DNA of 64,000 nt. Source: Streptomyces clavuligerus. GTDB taxonomy: Bacteria; Actinomycetota; Actinomycetes; Streptomycetales; Streptomycetaceae. The notes beneath the pieces were generated by a model. That model had not been told where the DNA came from. It did no database searches and saw nothing but the letters and a program-made list of their open reading frames with translations. Position 1 is the first letter of the stretch; every line of letters starts with the position of its first letter. The translations under genes were made by a program, and so were the position numbers. The DNA lies in NCBI RefSeq assembly GCF_005519465.1, contig NZ_CP027858.1, positions 2,976,001-3,040,000 on the forward strand. The letters are read 5' to 3'. Below, piece by piece: positions 17,873-25,400 of this stretch.

Positions 17873-18685
17873 TCACCGGGTGAGCAGGTCGTCGACATGC
17901 GCTTCCCCTTCACGGTACCTGCGCGCAATCTCCGCACTGCAATCGTCCGCTGTCCGCTGAAGCCGCTGTCGACGGCACGAGACCTGCTGTTCGTAGCGGA
18001 TGAGCCGCCCCATTCCGGTGTGCAGCTCGTCATCGGTCCTGGCCGAGAGGTCGGACAGCTCCACATCGGCGAGCATGTCGGCGGCGAGGGTGCGGTACTC
18101 CTCGTTCTGCGGTGTGGAGAGCGTCACATGGCGGGCGGGTCTGCGATGGCTGGAGGGGCTGTCGGCGAGGATCTCGGAGAGCCGGTCCACCACCAGGCTC
18201 CGCACCACCGGAACCTGGGACTCCGTGCGCCGGGCCAGCTCGGCGCGGAGGATGTCGATCCGGCCGTGGAGCATCCGCCGGACATAGCTGAGATCGGCCT
18301 CGTCCCGCTGGGACTCCCGGCGCAGGGTCCGCAGTTCGGGCAGGCTCAGGGTGCGCAGATCGTACTGCGGGGGGTCGGCCAGGGCGTCCAGGGTGGCGCG
18401 CGGCGCGGGCGGACAGAGGGGGGAGCCCGGACCGGCCGGGCGGCCCTGGGGGCCGTGGGGACCCTGAGGCCCGTGGGCCATCGCCGGAACGGCCGCCGCG
18501 AGCGACGGCACCCCCGGGAGCCCCGGCCCCCCGGGAGCCCCCGGGCCCCCCGAGATCCCCGGCACTCCCGGCATTCCCGGGGCCCCGGGAACCGCCGGGC
18601 CGGGGCGCCCCGCCCGGACCGTCGGCAGCGGGAGCCCGGGAGTCGATACGGGACCGGTCGGCTGCCCGGTTCCAGATGTGCTCAT
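17873..18685 (-). CDS. rsiG: Anti-sigma factor RsiG (c-di-GMP-dependent, WhiG-binding)
   Basis: RsiG sequesters the sporulation sigma factor WhiG when it holds c-di-GMP. The 270-residue protein contains the diagnostic E-x3-S-x2-R-x3-Q-x3-D motif twice. The second copy is exact (E232, S236, R239, Q243, D247). The first has His instead of Gln (E129, S133, R136, H140, D144). Helices at about 105-155 and 205-262 would form the coiled coil that binds the nucleotide. Residues 34-60 are nine uninterrupted Gly-X-Y triplets, a collagen-like tract inside a Gly/Pro-rich N-terminal extension of about 95 residues. The first conserved core block is [16 protein letters not shown]. dtd is divergent. Confidence 0.9.
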   Translation of the reverse strand: MSTSGTGQPTGPVSTPGLPLPTVRAGRPGPAVPGAPGMPGVPGISGGPGAPGGPGLPGVPSLAAAVPAMAHGPQGPHGPQGRPAGPGSPLCPPAPRATLDALADPPQYDLRTLSLPELRTLRRESQRDEADLSYVRRMLHGRIDILRAELARRTESQVPVVRSLVVDRLSEILADSPSSHRRPARHVTLSTPQNEEYRTLAADMLADVELSDLSARTDDELHTGMGRLIRYEQQVSCRRQRLQRTADDCSAEIARRYREGEAHVDDLLTR

Positions 18686-18821
18686 ATGCGTCTGTCCGTC
18701 CCCTTGACCGGTGCCTGGGTTCCCCCCGGGGCCCGAAGGGCCGCGAGCGCGCACCGCCTTCCTGCATCGTGCCATTCCGGGCGCTCCCGACGCAGGCGCT
18801 CTGCACCCGTTCAGCCCCAGA

Positions 18822-18827
18822 TAGGTT
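18822..18827 (+). promoter_or_regulatory. -10 box TAGGTT, leaderless promoter of dtd
   Basis: TAGGTT ends seven bases before the dtd ATG and there is no ribosome-binding site, so a leaderless transcript is likely. Confidence 0.55.
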
Positions 18828-18834
18828 GGTCTGT

Positions 18835-19272
18835 ATGCGTGCAGTGGTGCAGAGGGTGGACGGCGCGAGCGTCGCCGTGACAGAGGGGGCCGACACCGAG
18901 CCCGTCGGCGAGATCTTCGGCGAGGGACTGTGTGTGCTGGTGGGGGTCGCCCACGACGACACCCCGGCGAAGGCGGCGCAGCTCGCCCGCAAGCTGTGGT
19001 CGCTGCGGATTCTGGAGGGCGAGAAGTCCTGCTCGGAGGCGAATGCGCCCTTGCTGGTGATTTCGCAGTTCACCCTCTATGGGGACGCCCGGAAGGGCCG
19101 CCGCCCCAGTTGGAGCGCCGCCGCGCCGGGACCGGTGGCCGAGCCGCTGGTCGACGAGGTGGTACGGCAGCTCAGGGCGCTGGGCGCCCGGGTGGAGACG
19201 GGCCGGTTCGGGGCGAGCATGCGGGTCTCGCTGACGAACCAGGGCCCGTTCACGGTGCTGCTGGAGATCTAG
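18835..19272 (+). CDS. dtd: D-aminoacyl-tRNA deacylase
   Basis: Dtd removes D-amino acids (classically D-Tyr) and mischarged glycine from tRNA, acting as a chirality proofreader. The 145-residue length is typical of the family. The N-terminus MRAVVQRV, the [17 protein letters not shown] block (near residues 77-93) and the cross-subunit Gly-cisPro-type motif NQGPFTV (near 135) are all present. The enzyme is a cytosolic homodimer. It converges on ygfZ with a 21-base gap. Confidence 0.95.
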   Translation: MRAVVQRVDGASVAVTEGADTEPVGEIFGEGLCVLVGVAHDDTPAKAAQLARKLWSLRILEGEKSCSEANAPLLVISQFTLYGDARKGRRPSWSAAAPGPVAEPLVDEVVRQLRALGARVETGRFGASMRVSLTNQGPFTVLLEI

Positions 19273-19293
19273 GGCGTGCCGTCCGGGGACGGT

Positions 19294-20286
19294 CTACGGC
19301 TCGACGACCGTCTCCTGGGACGCCGCCGTGGTCCCCGCGATCAGCGCGGCGTCCACCGGGACGTTCCGCTTCACCAGCGCCAGCGCGATCGGCCCCAGCT
19401 CGTGATGGCGGGCCGACGTGGTGACGAATCCGAGCTGGCGGCCCTCCTCGCCGTCGGCGGCCAGCCGGATCGGCGTCCCCGCCGCGGGCAGGTGCACCTC
19501 GCTGCCGTCCAGATGGAGAAAGACCAGCCGGCGCGGCGGCTTGCCCAGGTTCTGCACCCGGGCGACGGTCTCCTGACCCCGGTAGCACCCCTTCTGGAGA
19601 TGGACGGCCGTACCGATCCACCCCAGTTCGTGCGGGATGGTCCGGTGATCGGTCTCGAAGCCCACCCGGGGCCGGTGGGCCTCGACCCGCAGCGCCTCGT
19701 ACGCGAGGACACCGGCGAGCGGCCCGTTCGCCGCGGCGTAGGACTCCAGCCGCTCCCGGGGCAGGAAGAGGTCCCGGCCGTGCGGGGTCTCCCGGACGAC
19801 GACGGTCTCGGTGGTCCCGGGGGTCTCGGGCACCTCGGCGATGGAGCCCGCGGGCAGATGCACCACGGCGATGTCGTCGGTGCGGTCGGCGACCTCGACC
19901 CGGTAGAAGAACTTCATCGACTCCAGATAGGCGATCAGCTCCTCCTGGGAGCCGGGCTCGACATGGGCCCAGACCGTGTCCCCGGTGTCGACGAGGTAGA
20001 GCGCGTGCTCGACATGGCCGTTGGCGGAGAGGATCAGCGCCTCCGTCGCCCGCCCCGGCGGCAGCTCCGTCATGTGCTGGGTGAGCAGCAGATGCAGCCA
20101 GGCGAGCCGGTCCTCGCCGGTGACGGTGAGGACGCCGCGGTGCGAGAGGTCGACGAGGCCGGTGCCGTCCGCGAGCGCGCGCTGTTCACGGAAGATGTCG
20201 CCGTAGTGCGCGGCGACGCCTTCGTCGGCTCCCTCGGCGGGGACCGCGCCGGGCTGGGACAGCAGGGGGCTCTTCACAGTGGCCAT
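19294..20286 (-). CDS. ygfZ: Folate-binding protein YgfZ (iron-sulfur cluster assembly factor)
   Basis: The 330-residue protein is a GcvT-like tetrahydrofolate-binding factor that supports assembly or repair of certain Fe-S enzymes. The signature KGCYRGQE, with its functional Cys, is near residue 238. The N-terminal GcvT-type fold includes LSHRGVLTVTGEDRLAWLHLL. The start codon lies six bases downstream of TAGGCT, whose first three bases are the nur stop codon. Thus the gene has its own leaderless promoter built into the end of nur. Confidence 0.93.
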   Translation of the reverse strand: MATVKSPLLSQPGAVPAEGADEGVAAHYGDIFREQRALADGTGLVDLSHRGVLTVTGEDRLAWLHLLLTQHMTELPPGRATEALILSANGHVEHALYLVDTGDTVWAHVEPGSQEELIAYLESMKFFYRVEVADRTDDIAVVHLPAGSIAEVPETPGTTETVVVRETPHGRDLFLPRERLESYAAANGPLAGVLAYEALRVEAHRPRVGFETDHRTIPHELGWIGTAVHLQKGCYRGQETVARVQNLGKPPRRLVFLHLDGSEVHLPAAGTPIRLAADGEEGRQLGFVTTSARHHELGPIALALVKRNVPVDAALIAGTTAASQETVVEP

Positions 20287-20292
20287 GGGCCA

Positions 20293-20298
20293 AGCCTA
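20293..20298 (-). promoter_or_regulatory. -10 box TAGGCT of ygfZ, overlapping the nur stop codon
   Basis: On the minus strand TAGGCT lies six bases before the ygfZ ATG. Its TAG is also the stop codon of nur (20296-20298). A leaderless ygfZ transcript is predicted. Confidence 0.55.
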
Positions 20299-20859
20299 CG
20301 ACCCGCTGGTCGAGGCCCCGGGAGCGCGGGAGGCCCCGGACGCGGACGGCGCTGCGGGGCGGGCCACCCGGTCCGTCCCGTCCGGCCCGTCCCTCCGCTC
20401 CGCCCGGTCCGCCTGATCCGTCCGGTCCGCCCGGTCCGTCCGGGACGAGGTGCAGCCCTGGCAGCGGCCGAAGATCGCGAAGTGCTTGAGATCGGTGTCG
20501 AAGCCGAACGTCTCACGCAGCTTGGCGGTGAAGTCGGCGGCGAAGTCGACATCTGTCTCGATCACATCCGTGCAGTCCCGGCAGACGAGATGGATATGGT
20601 GATGGCGATCGGCGAGATGGTAGGTGGGCGCGCCGTGCCCGAGGTGGGTGTGGGAGACGAGGCCCAGCTCCTCCAGCAGCTCCAGCGTCCGGTAGACGGT
20701 GGAGATATTGACCCCGGACGCGGTCCTGCGCACCTCGCAGAGGATGTCGTCCGGCGTCGCGTGATCCAGCGCGTCGACGGCCTCCAGCACCAGCTGGCGC
20801 TGCGGCGTCAGACGGTAGCCGCGCTGCCGGAGGTCGCTCTTCCAGTCGGTGCTCACCAC
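20296..20859 (-). CDS. nur: Nickel-responsive Fur-family repressor Nur
   Basis: Nur represses nickel uptake and controls superoxide dismutase choice in Streptomyces. The 187-residue protein has the Fur winged helix (about 10-80, with NISTVYRTLELLEELGL) and dimerization domain. Both metal sites of S. coelicolor Nur are conserved by number: Ni site His70, His72, His126 and M site His33, His86, His88, His90. The CxxC pairs (Cys93/96 and Cys133/136) would bind structural zinc in many Fur proteins. Residues 138-187 form an unusual charged tail of repeated Arg-Thr-Asp-Arg-Ala-Asp units. The GTG start is fixed by TACACT seven bases upstream. Confidence 0.94.
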   Translation of the reverse strand: MVSTDWKSDLRQRGYRLTPQRQLVLEAVDALDHATPDDILCEVRRTASGVNISTVYRTLELLEELGLVSHTHLGHGAPTYHLADRHHHIHLVCRDCTDVIETDVDFAADFTAKLRETFGFDTDLKHFAIFGRCQGCTSSRTDRADRTDQADRAERRDGPDGTDRVARPAAPSASGASRAPGASTSGS

Positions 20860-20866
20860 GTATCCC

Positions 20867-20872
20867 AGTGTA
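20867..20872 (-). promoter_or_regulatory. -10 box TACACT, leaderless promoter of nur
   Basis: On the minus strand TACACT ends seven bases before the nur GTG; no ribosome-binding site is present. Confidence 0.6.
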
Positions 20873-20976
20873 GGCAGGCGACGCAAGCGTGCCCCCGGTC
20901 CACAGGGAGCCGGGGGCACGGAGGCGCGGGGTGTACGGACCTGCCCGCCAGGGGTCGGGCCCGTGACGGGGCGGGC

Positions 20977-21570
20977 CTACTTGAAGAAGGCGATCCCGTC
21001 GTCGGGAAGGTCACCGAGGTCCTTCGCCCAGGACTCGACCTCCTCCGGGGTGACGGTCTGCGGCTGGGCCTCAGTGATCTTCTTCAGGTGCGCGGACATG
21101 TACGGCCGCAGCGGGACCTCGGGGGTGGCCTTCTCGCCCACCCACATCAGATCGCCCTTCACATAGCCGTAGAGCCGCTTGCCACCGCTGTACGGGCCGG
21201 ACGCGCCCGTCCGGGCCACGGCGTCGGTCGCCAGGTCGATCTGCGGCTTCTGGTCGGCCAGCTCGCCGTACCAGACCTCCACGATGCCCTGGTCACGGAC
21301 CATGACGATCTCGACCTTGCGGTCCTTGTCGATGCGCCAGTAGCCGTGCTCGCTCTCCAGCGGCCGGACCGTGTTGCCCTCGGAGTCCAGCACCCACGCG
21401 TGCGAGGCGTACTCCAGGAAGTCACGGCCGTCGTGGCTGAAGGTGACGGACTGGCCGAAGTTGCACTTCTCGGCGCCCGGGAAGTCGGACACGCCCGCCC
21501 CCTCCCAGGTCCCGAGGAGGAAGGCGAGGGGCACGAGGTCCGGATTGAGGTCGGACGGAATCTCGATCAT
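20977..21570 (-). CDS. Nitrobindin-like FABP/DUF1794 heme-binding protein
   Basis: The 197-residue protein has the ten-stranded FABP/lipocalin-like barrel of the nitrobindin family. The signature FLLGTWEGAG lies near residues 18-27. The C-terminal barrel is followed by an extension of about 40 residues that is common in actinobacterial members. Family members bind heme or handle nitric oxide and peroxynitrite. No signal peptide is seen. It lies next to nur in an order I recall from S. coelicolor. It is transcribed with or just after the 33-aa membrane peptide gene (43-base gap). Confidence 0.9.
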   Translation of the reverse strand: MIEIPSDLNPDLVPLAFLLGTWEGAGVSDFPGAEKCNFGQSVTFSHDGRDFLEYASHAWVLDSEGNTVRPLESEHGYWRIDKDRKVEIVMVRDQGIVEVWYGELADQKPQIDLATDAVARTGASGPYSGGKRLYGYVKGDLMWVGEKATPEVPLRPYMSAHLKKITEAQPQTVTPEEVESWAKDLGDLPDDGIAFFK

Positions 21571-21613
21571 GAGCAGCTCTGGCGATCTGTAGATACGGGG
21601 CGGACGGGCCGGA

Positions 21614-21715
21614 TCAGCGCTGACCCTGGTACAGCTTCTTCACGGTCAGGAACGCAAAGGCGCCGACGCCGATGCAGACCAGGACCAGCAGGGCTTCGAA
21701 GAATGCCTCAAGCAC
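21614..21715 (-). CDS. 33-residue single-pass membrane peptide
   Basis: A GTG at 21715 with GAGGAG seven bases upstream opens a 33-codon reading frame. It encodes one transmembrane helix (LLVLVCIGVGAFAFLTV) preceded by acidic residues and followed by the basic tail KKLYQGQR. Third positions are strongly GC-biased. A TAGGCT box lies about 47 bases upstream. The amphipathic start and basic end suggest an inner-membrane small protein. It precedes the nitrobindin-like gene. Its function is unknown. Confidence 0.65.
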   Translation of the reverse strand: MLEAFFEALLVLVCIGVGAFAFLTVKKLYQGQR

Positions 21716-21761
21716 GGAGTGCTCCTCGGGTGAGCGGTGGGCGTTGTACGGTCCGGGCCCC

Positions 21762-21767
21762 AGCCTA
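21762..21767 (-). promoter_or_regulatory. -10 box TAGGCT before the 33-aa peptide gene
   Basis: On the minus strand TAGGCT lies 46 bases upstream of the GTG at 21715, leaving a 5' leader of about 40 bases with a GAGGAG ribosome-binding site. The region on its right carries two copies of CGCCACGCCCCGCCGGG and a hairpin at 21854-21882. Confidence 0.4.
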
Positions 21768-21912
21768 ATGGGTGAGGGCCCGGCTCTCTCTGTGAGGGCG
21801 GTCGCCACGCCCCGCCGGGACGGTCGTCACAGCCTGCCGGGAGCCGTCGCCACGCCCCGCCGGGGGGCCGTCGCGGCGGGGCGCCCGGAGCGGCCCGCAC
21901 GGGGGCGCGGAC

Positions 21913-21918
21913 TACAGT
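21913..21918 (+). promoter_or_regulatory. -10 box TACAGT, leaderless promoter
   Basis: TACAGT ends seven bases before the ATG of the DsrE-family gene at 21926. Confidence 0.55.
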
Positions 21919-21925
21919 GCGGACC

Positions 21926-22288
21926 ATGGACAAGAAGCTCGTGATCAAGGTGACCGCGGGGGCCGACGCCCCGGAGCGCTGCTCCCAGGCCTTCACCGTG
22001 GCGGCGGTCGCCGTCGCCAGCGGTGTCGAGGTCTCGCTCTGGCTGACCGGCGAGTCCTCATGGTTCGCGCTGCCGGACCGGGCGGCCGGGTTCGAGCTGC
22101 CGCACGCCGCCCCGCTGCCGGACCTGATCGAGTCCATCCGGGCGGGCGGCCGGATCACCCTGTGCACGCAGTGCGCGGCACGGCGGGAGATCACGGAGGA
22201 GGACGTCCTCGACGGGGTGCGGATCGCGGGCGCGCAGGTCTTCGTCAGCGAGATCATGGCGGACGGCGTCCAGGCGCTCGTCTACTAG
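21926..22288 (+). CDS. DsrE/DsrF-like family protein
   Basis: The 120-residue cytosolic protein has the flavodoxin-like DsrE fold associated with sulfur relay. The N-terminus reads MDKKLVIKVTAGAD, and a CTQCAARR motif near residue 73 supplies a CxxC pair. Sulfur carriage is plausible given the nearby sulfurtransferase, but no Dsr partners are present. The start is set by the TACAGT box; an in-frame ATG nine bases upstream overlaps it less well. It converges on the DUF3099 gene. Confidence 0.82.
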   Translation: MDKKLVIKVTAGADAPERCSQAFTVAAVAVASGVEVSLWLTGESSWFALPDRAAGFELPHAAPLPDLIESIRAGGRITLCTQCAARREITEEDVLDGVRIAGAQVFVSEIMADGVQALVY

Positions 22289-22421
22289 GGGAGCGGGAAC
22301 AGCCAAGGCGGCCGGAGCAGCCAGGGCGGCCGGAAGCGGACCGTCGACGCCGAAGGCCCGCGAGGAGGGCCCGTCGAAGGCCCGCGGACAGGGCGGCCGG
22401 AAGGCCCGGGCGCTGCCCGGC

Positions 22422-22685
22422 TCAGGGGCGGGGGCCCCGTTTCCCGTCCAGCTCGTCCCACCAGCGGTCCGACTCGGGGTCGCCGGACGGATCGTCCCAC
22501 CAGCGGTCGTCCGGCCCCCGGCGGTTGGCGACGATCACCGCGATGGGCGGGATGACCATGGCGACGACGCACAGCGCCACGGCCGCCGGGACCGAGAACA
22601 GCCGGACATAGGACCAGGCGGAGACAAAGAGGAAGAGGCACACGCCCATCAGCACGAAATAGGCACGCCGCCGCCGTGCGTACAT
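22422..22685 (-). CDS. DUF3099 family membrane protein
   Basis: The 87-residue protein begins with MYARRRRAYF, has two membrane helices (about 10-28 and 31-52) and ends in an acidic, Trp-rich tail with DDRWWDDP and DRWWDEL repeats. This is the DUF3099 pattern of actinobacteria. Function is unknown. TACGCT six bases upstream of the ATG suggests a leaderless transcript, though GGAGA in the spacer could act as a weak ribosome-binding site. Confidence 0.85.
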   Translation of the reverse strand: MYARRRRAYFVLMGVCLFLFVSAWSYVRLFSVPAAVALCVVAMVIPPIAVIVANRRGPDDRWWDDPSGDPESDRWWDELDGKRGPRP

Positions 22686-22691
22686 GTCTCC

Positions 22692-22697
22692 AGCGTA
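22692..22697 (-). promoter_or_regulatory. -10 box TACGCT before the DUF3099 gene
   Basis: On the minus strand TACGCT ends six bases before the ATG at 22685. Confidence 0.5.
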
Positions 22698-22777
22698 CGA
22701 CCGGGGACGGCCGCCGTCCCGGTCCGTGGCCCGTCCGTGGCCGGTCGCGGACTCCACCGGCACCCGCGCATACCGAA

Positions 22778-22823
22778 GGGCCGCACCCCACCCAGTGGCG
22801 TCCAACCCCCTGGGGTGCGGCCC
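22778..22823. terminator. Terminator hairpin after the DUF1416 gene
   Basis: Thirteen-base perfect arms GGGCCGCACCCCA (22778-22790) and TGGGGTGCGGCCC (22811-22823) lie between the 3' end of the sulfurtransferase-DUF1416 operon and the DUF3099 promoter. Confidence 0.75.
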
Positions 22824-22897
22824 CTCGGCCGTTCTCGGCGGGCGACCGGTCACGGCCGGCTGCCCGTCGGCCGCGACAGCGTCGCGGCCGGGCGCGG

Positions 22898-23185
22898 TCA
22901 GACCGCGATCGCGACCTCGGACAGACCGCCGGTCTGCGCGACGACGGTACGGTCCGCCGTGCCGCCCGGAACCAGGGCGCGCACGGTCCAGGTGCCCTCC
23001 GCGGCGTAGAAGCGGAACTGCCCGGTCGCCGAGGTCGGGACCTCGGCCGTGAACTCGCCGGTCGAGTCCAGCAGGCGGACATAACCGGTGACGGGCTCGC
23101 CGTCGCGGGTCACCTGGCCCTGGATCGTCGTCTCACCGGGCTTGATCGTCGAGGCGTCGGGGCCGCCGGCCTTCGCTCCACACAT
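22898..23185 (-). CDS. DUF1416 family protein
   Basis: The 95-residue actinobacterial protein starts MCGAKAGGPD and has a compact beta-rich, transthyretin-like core (TIQGQVTRDGEPVTGYVRLLD). In actinobacteria it almost always sits directly downstream of the thiosulfate sulfurtransferase, as here (56-base gap, with GGAGAAG upstream of the ATG). A role in sulfur metabolism is inferred from that linkage only. The Cys at position 2 may be functional. A strong terminator follows. Confidence 0.88.
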   Translation of the reverse strand: MCGAKAGGPDASTIKPGETTIQGQVTRDGEPVTGYVRLLDSTGEFTAEVPTSATGQFRFYAAEGTWTVRALVPGGTADRTVVAQTGGLSEVAIAV

Positions 23186-23241
23186 ACAGCTTCTCCAAAG
23201 ATTCGCGGGACGGGACTGCTCGCGGGACGTTGCTCAGGACG

Positions 23242-24087
23242 TCACGTGTTGGCGCCGAGCTCGATCGGCACGCCGACGAGGGAGCCGTACTCGGTCCAGG
23301 AGCCGTCGTAGTTCTTGACGTTCTCGACACCCAGCAGCTCGTGCAGGACGAACCAGGTCAGGGCCGAGCGCTCGCCGATGCGGCAGTAGGCGATGGTGTC
23401 CTTGGCCAGGTCGACCTGCTCGTCGGTGTAGAGCGCCCGCAGCTCGTCGTCCGACTTGAAGGTGCCGTCGTCGTTGGCGTTCTTGGACCAGGGGATGTTG
23501 CGCGCGCTGGGCACATGGCCGGGGCGCTGCGACTGCTCCTGCGGCAGGTGCGCCGGGGCGAGCAGCTTGCCGCTGAACTCGTCGGGGGAGCGCACGTCGA
23601 CCAGGTTCTGGGCGCCGATCGCGGCGACGACGTCGTCACGGAAGGCGCGGATCGCCAGGTTCTGCGGCTGGGCGCGGTACTCGGTGGCCGCGCGCTGCGG
23701 CACCTGGTCGCCGTCGACGAGGTCGCGGGAGTCCAGCTCCCACTTCTTGCGACCGCCGTCGAGCAGCTTCACGCTGTCGTGGCCGTAGAGCTTGAAGTAC
23801 CAGTAGGCGTAGGACGCGAACCAGTTGTTGTTGCCGCCGTAGAGGACGACGGTGGTGTCGTTCGCGATCCCCTTCGCGGAGAGCAGCTTCTCGAAGCCCT
23901 CCTGGTCGATGAAGTCGCGGCGGACCGGGTCCTGGAGGTCCTTGGTCCAGTCGATCCGGATGGCGTTCCGGATGTGGTTCTTCTCGTACGCCGAGGTGTC
24001 CTCGTCCACCTCCACGATGGCGACCTGCGGGTCGTCGAGGTGCGCCTCGACCCAGTCGGCGTCGACGAGGACGTCGCTGCGGCTCAT
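23242..24087 (-). CDS. Thiosulfate sulfurtransferase (tandem rhodanese)
   Basis: This 281-residue enzyme transfers sulfane sulfur, classically thiosulfate to cyanide, with a thiol acceptor in vivo. It has two rhodanese domains. The inactive N-terminal one covers about 1-140, and the C-terminal one (about 155-275) carries the active Cys in AYCRIGERSALTWFV. It resembles the SseA/CysA2 group of actinobacteria. AGGAG lies eight bases upstream of the start. It is preceded by a Cys-containing leader peptide 171 bases upstream and followed by DUF1416, so the three form one cysteine-responsive unit. Confidence 0.94.
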   Translation of the reverse strand: MSRSDVLVDADWVEAHLDDPQVAIVEVDEDTSAYEKNHIRNAIRIDWTKDLQDPVRRDFIDQEGFEKLLSAKGIANDTTVVLYGGNNNWFASYAYWYFKLYGHDSVKLLDGGRKKWELDSRDLVDGDQVPQRAATEYRAQPQNLAIRAFRDDVVAAIGAQNLVDVRSPDEFSGKLLAPAHLPQEQSQRPGHVPSARNIPWSKNANDDGTFKSDDELRALYTDEQVDLAKDTIAYCRIGERSALTWFVLHELLGVENVKNYDGSWTEYGSLVGVPIELGANT

Positions 24088-24258
24088 GCTGTTTCTCCTC
24101 CGGGGCAGTATGCGGCGGGGTTGCTGATGAGACTGATGAGACTGCGCGGGTACGCGTCAGAGGCGTCGTGGCCCGCACGGGGACGGCCCTGATCACAGAG
24201 GTCGAAGGGCCGGGGGGACAGAGAGCGATGGGACGCGCCCGCTCGACGGGGGTCCCGC

Positions 24259-24339
24259 TCAGACAGTGCGACAGAGCATGGCGGCGACGCGGCACAGGTC
24301 GACTGCCCGCCGCTTCGTGAGATCCGCCTGTCGCTTCAT
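24259..24339 (-). CDS. 26-aa Cys-rich leader peptide (candidate cysteine attenuator)
   Basis: The 26-codon frame encodes a peptide beginning MKRQADLTKRRAVDLC with a second Cys in AMLCRTV. This matches the family of putative leader peptides found before sulfur-assimilation genes in actinobacteria, where Cys codons near the end allow attenuation by cysteine supply. TACGAT lies seven bases before the ATG, so the transcript is probably leaderless. It precedes the thiosulfate sulfurtransferase gene by 171 bases. It is too short for standard gene calling. Confidence 0.8.
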   Translation of the reverse strand: MKRQADLTKRRAVDLCRVAAMLCRTV

Positions 24340-24346
24340 GCGTCCG

Positions 24347-24352
24347 ATCGTA
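24347..24352 (-). promoter_or_regulatory. -10 box TACGAT of the leader peptide-sulfurtransferase transcript
   Basis: On the minus strand TACGAT ends seven bases before the leader-peptide ATG. Confidence 0.6.
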
Positions 24353-24638
24353 GGGACGAGTCGGCCGCCATGTCACCGCCATGTCGAATAATGAGACGGA
24401 AACGTCCGGGATTCGGAATCTCGACCACGGAAAGGGACTCCGGCGCACCCCCGGCGACGGCTGGTTCCGGCACTTCTTCTGCCTGTCGGACAGGGACGTC
24501 TCAGCATGCGGCCATGACCGCTCGGCGCTCCGGCCCCGTCCCCCGCTCTCCCTCGCGTCTCCCTCGCGCGCGCCCCGCAGGCGTCCCGTCCCCGCCCGGC
24601 GGGTGTCCCGTCCGCCGCCTGTGCACACGGGTTCTGTA

Positions 24639-24651
24639 ATGGACGTTCCAT
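24639..24651. promoter_or_regulatory. Operator-like inverted repeat ATGGA-CGT-TCCAT
   Basis: Five-base perfect arms lie just upstream of the -10 box of the TetR gene, a position suited to autorepression. Confidence 0.55.
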
Positions 24652-24655
24652 CCAC

Positions 24656-24661
24656 TAGATT
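24656..24661 (+). promoter_or_regulatory. -10 box TAGATT, leaderless promoter of the TetR gene
   Basis: TAGATT ends seven bases before the ATG at 24669. Confidence 0.55.
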
Positions 24662-24668
24662 CGGCAGG

Positions 24669-25304
24669 ATGAAGACCAGGACACGCCACACACCCGGGGC
24701 CGAGGAGCCGCAGGGGACGCCCGGCACCCGGGAGCGGATCGTGCGGGCGGCCTCCCTGCTGATGCAGCGCCAGGGGTACGACGGCACCGGGATCAAGCAG
24801 ATCGCGCAGGAGGCGGGGGCGACCCTGGGCTCCGTCTACCACTTCTTCCCCGGCGGCAAACAGGAACTCGCCGTCGCCGCCGTCCACCGGGGCGACGAGG
24901 AGTTCACCGTGATCCTGCGGGAGCTGCTGGACGGCGAGCCGGACCCGGCGGAGGCGGTCCTCGCCGTGACCCGCAGCCTCGCCGAGGGGCTGCGGGAGTC
25001 CGACTGGCTCGACGGCTGCCCGGTCACGGCCACCGCGCTGGGCACGGCGGGGCGGCTGCCCGACATCCAGGGCGCCGCGTCGGCCGCGTTCATCCACTGG
25101 CAGGAGATCTTCGAGGCGAAGCTGCGCGGGAGCGGTGTGCCCGCGGACGAGGCGGCGGAGCTGGCCGTCACGGTCGTCTGCACCCTGGAGGGCGCCGAGC
25201 TGTGCGCCCAGGTCACCCGGGACGAGCGGCCCCTGCTGACGGCGGGCCGCCAGCTCGCCCGGCTGCTCGGCGGCACAGCGCGGACGGACCGTCCGGACCA
25301 CTGA
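24669..25304 (+). CDS. TetR/AcrR-family transcriptional repressor
   Basis: The 211-residue protein has a TetR N-terminal helix-turn-helix (about 17-65: TRERIVRAASLLMQRQGYDG, then IKQIAQEAGATLGSVYHFF). Its helical ligand-binding domain resembles the YxaF/LmrA subgroup (LmrA_YxaF-like C-terminus near DGCPVTATAL). A 13-bp palindrome overlaps its promoter, consistent with autoregulation. No exporter gene is adjacent; the divergent sulfurtransferase unit starts 330 bases away. Ligand and targets are unknown. Confidence 0.88.
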   Translation: MKTRTRHTPGAEEPQGTPGTRERIVRAASLLMQRQGYDGTGIKQIAQEAGATLGSVYHFFPGGKQELAVAAVHRGDEEFTVILRELLDGEPDPAEAVLAVTRSLAEGLRESDWLDGCPVTATALGTAGRLPDIQGAASAAFIHWQEIFEAKLRGSGVPADEAAELAVTVVCTLEGAELCAQVTRDERPLLTAGRQLARLLGGTARTDRPDH

Positions 25305-25332
25305 GGACACCGCGCGGACGGACCGCCGCCGC

Positions 25333-25350
25333 CGGGCCCCGTGGGGCCCG
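25333..25350. terminator. Short GC hairpin between convergent genes
   Basis: CGGGCCCC and GGGGCCCG pair around GT, between the TetR and LmeA-like genes. Confidence 0.45.
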
Positions 25351-25400
25351 CCGCCGAGAGCCGTGGGGCGTCGCCGCCGAGAGCCGTGAAGGGGGCGGGC

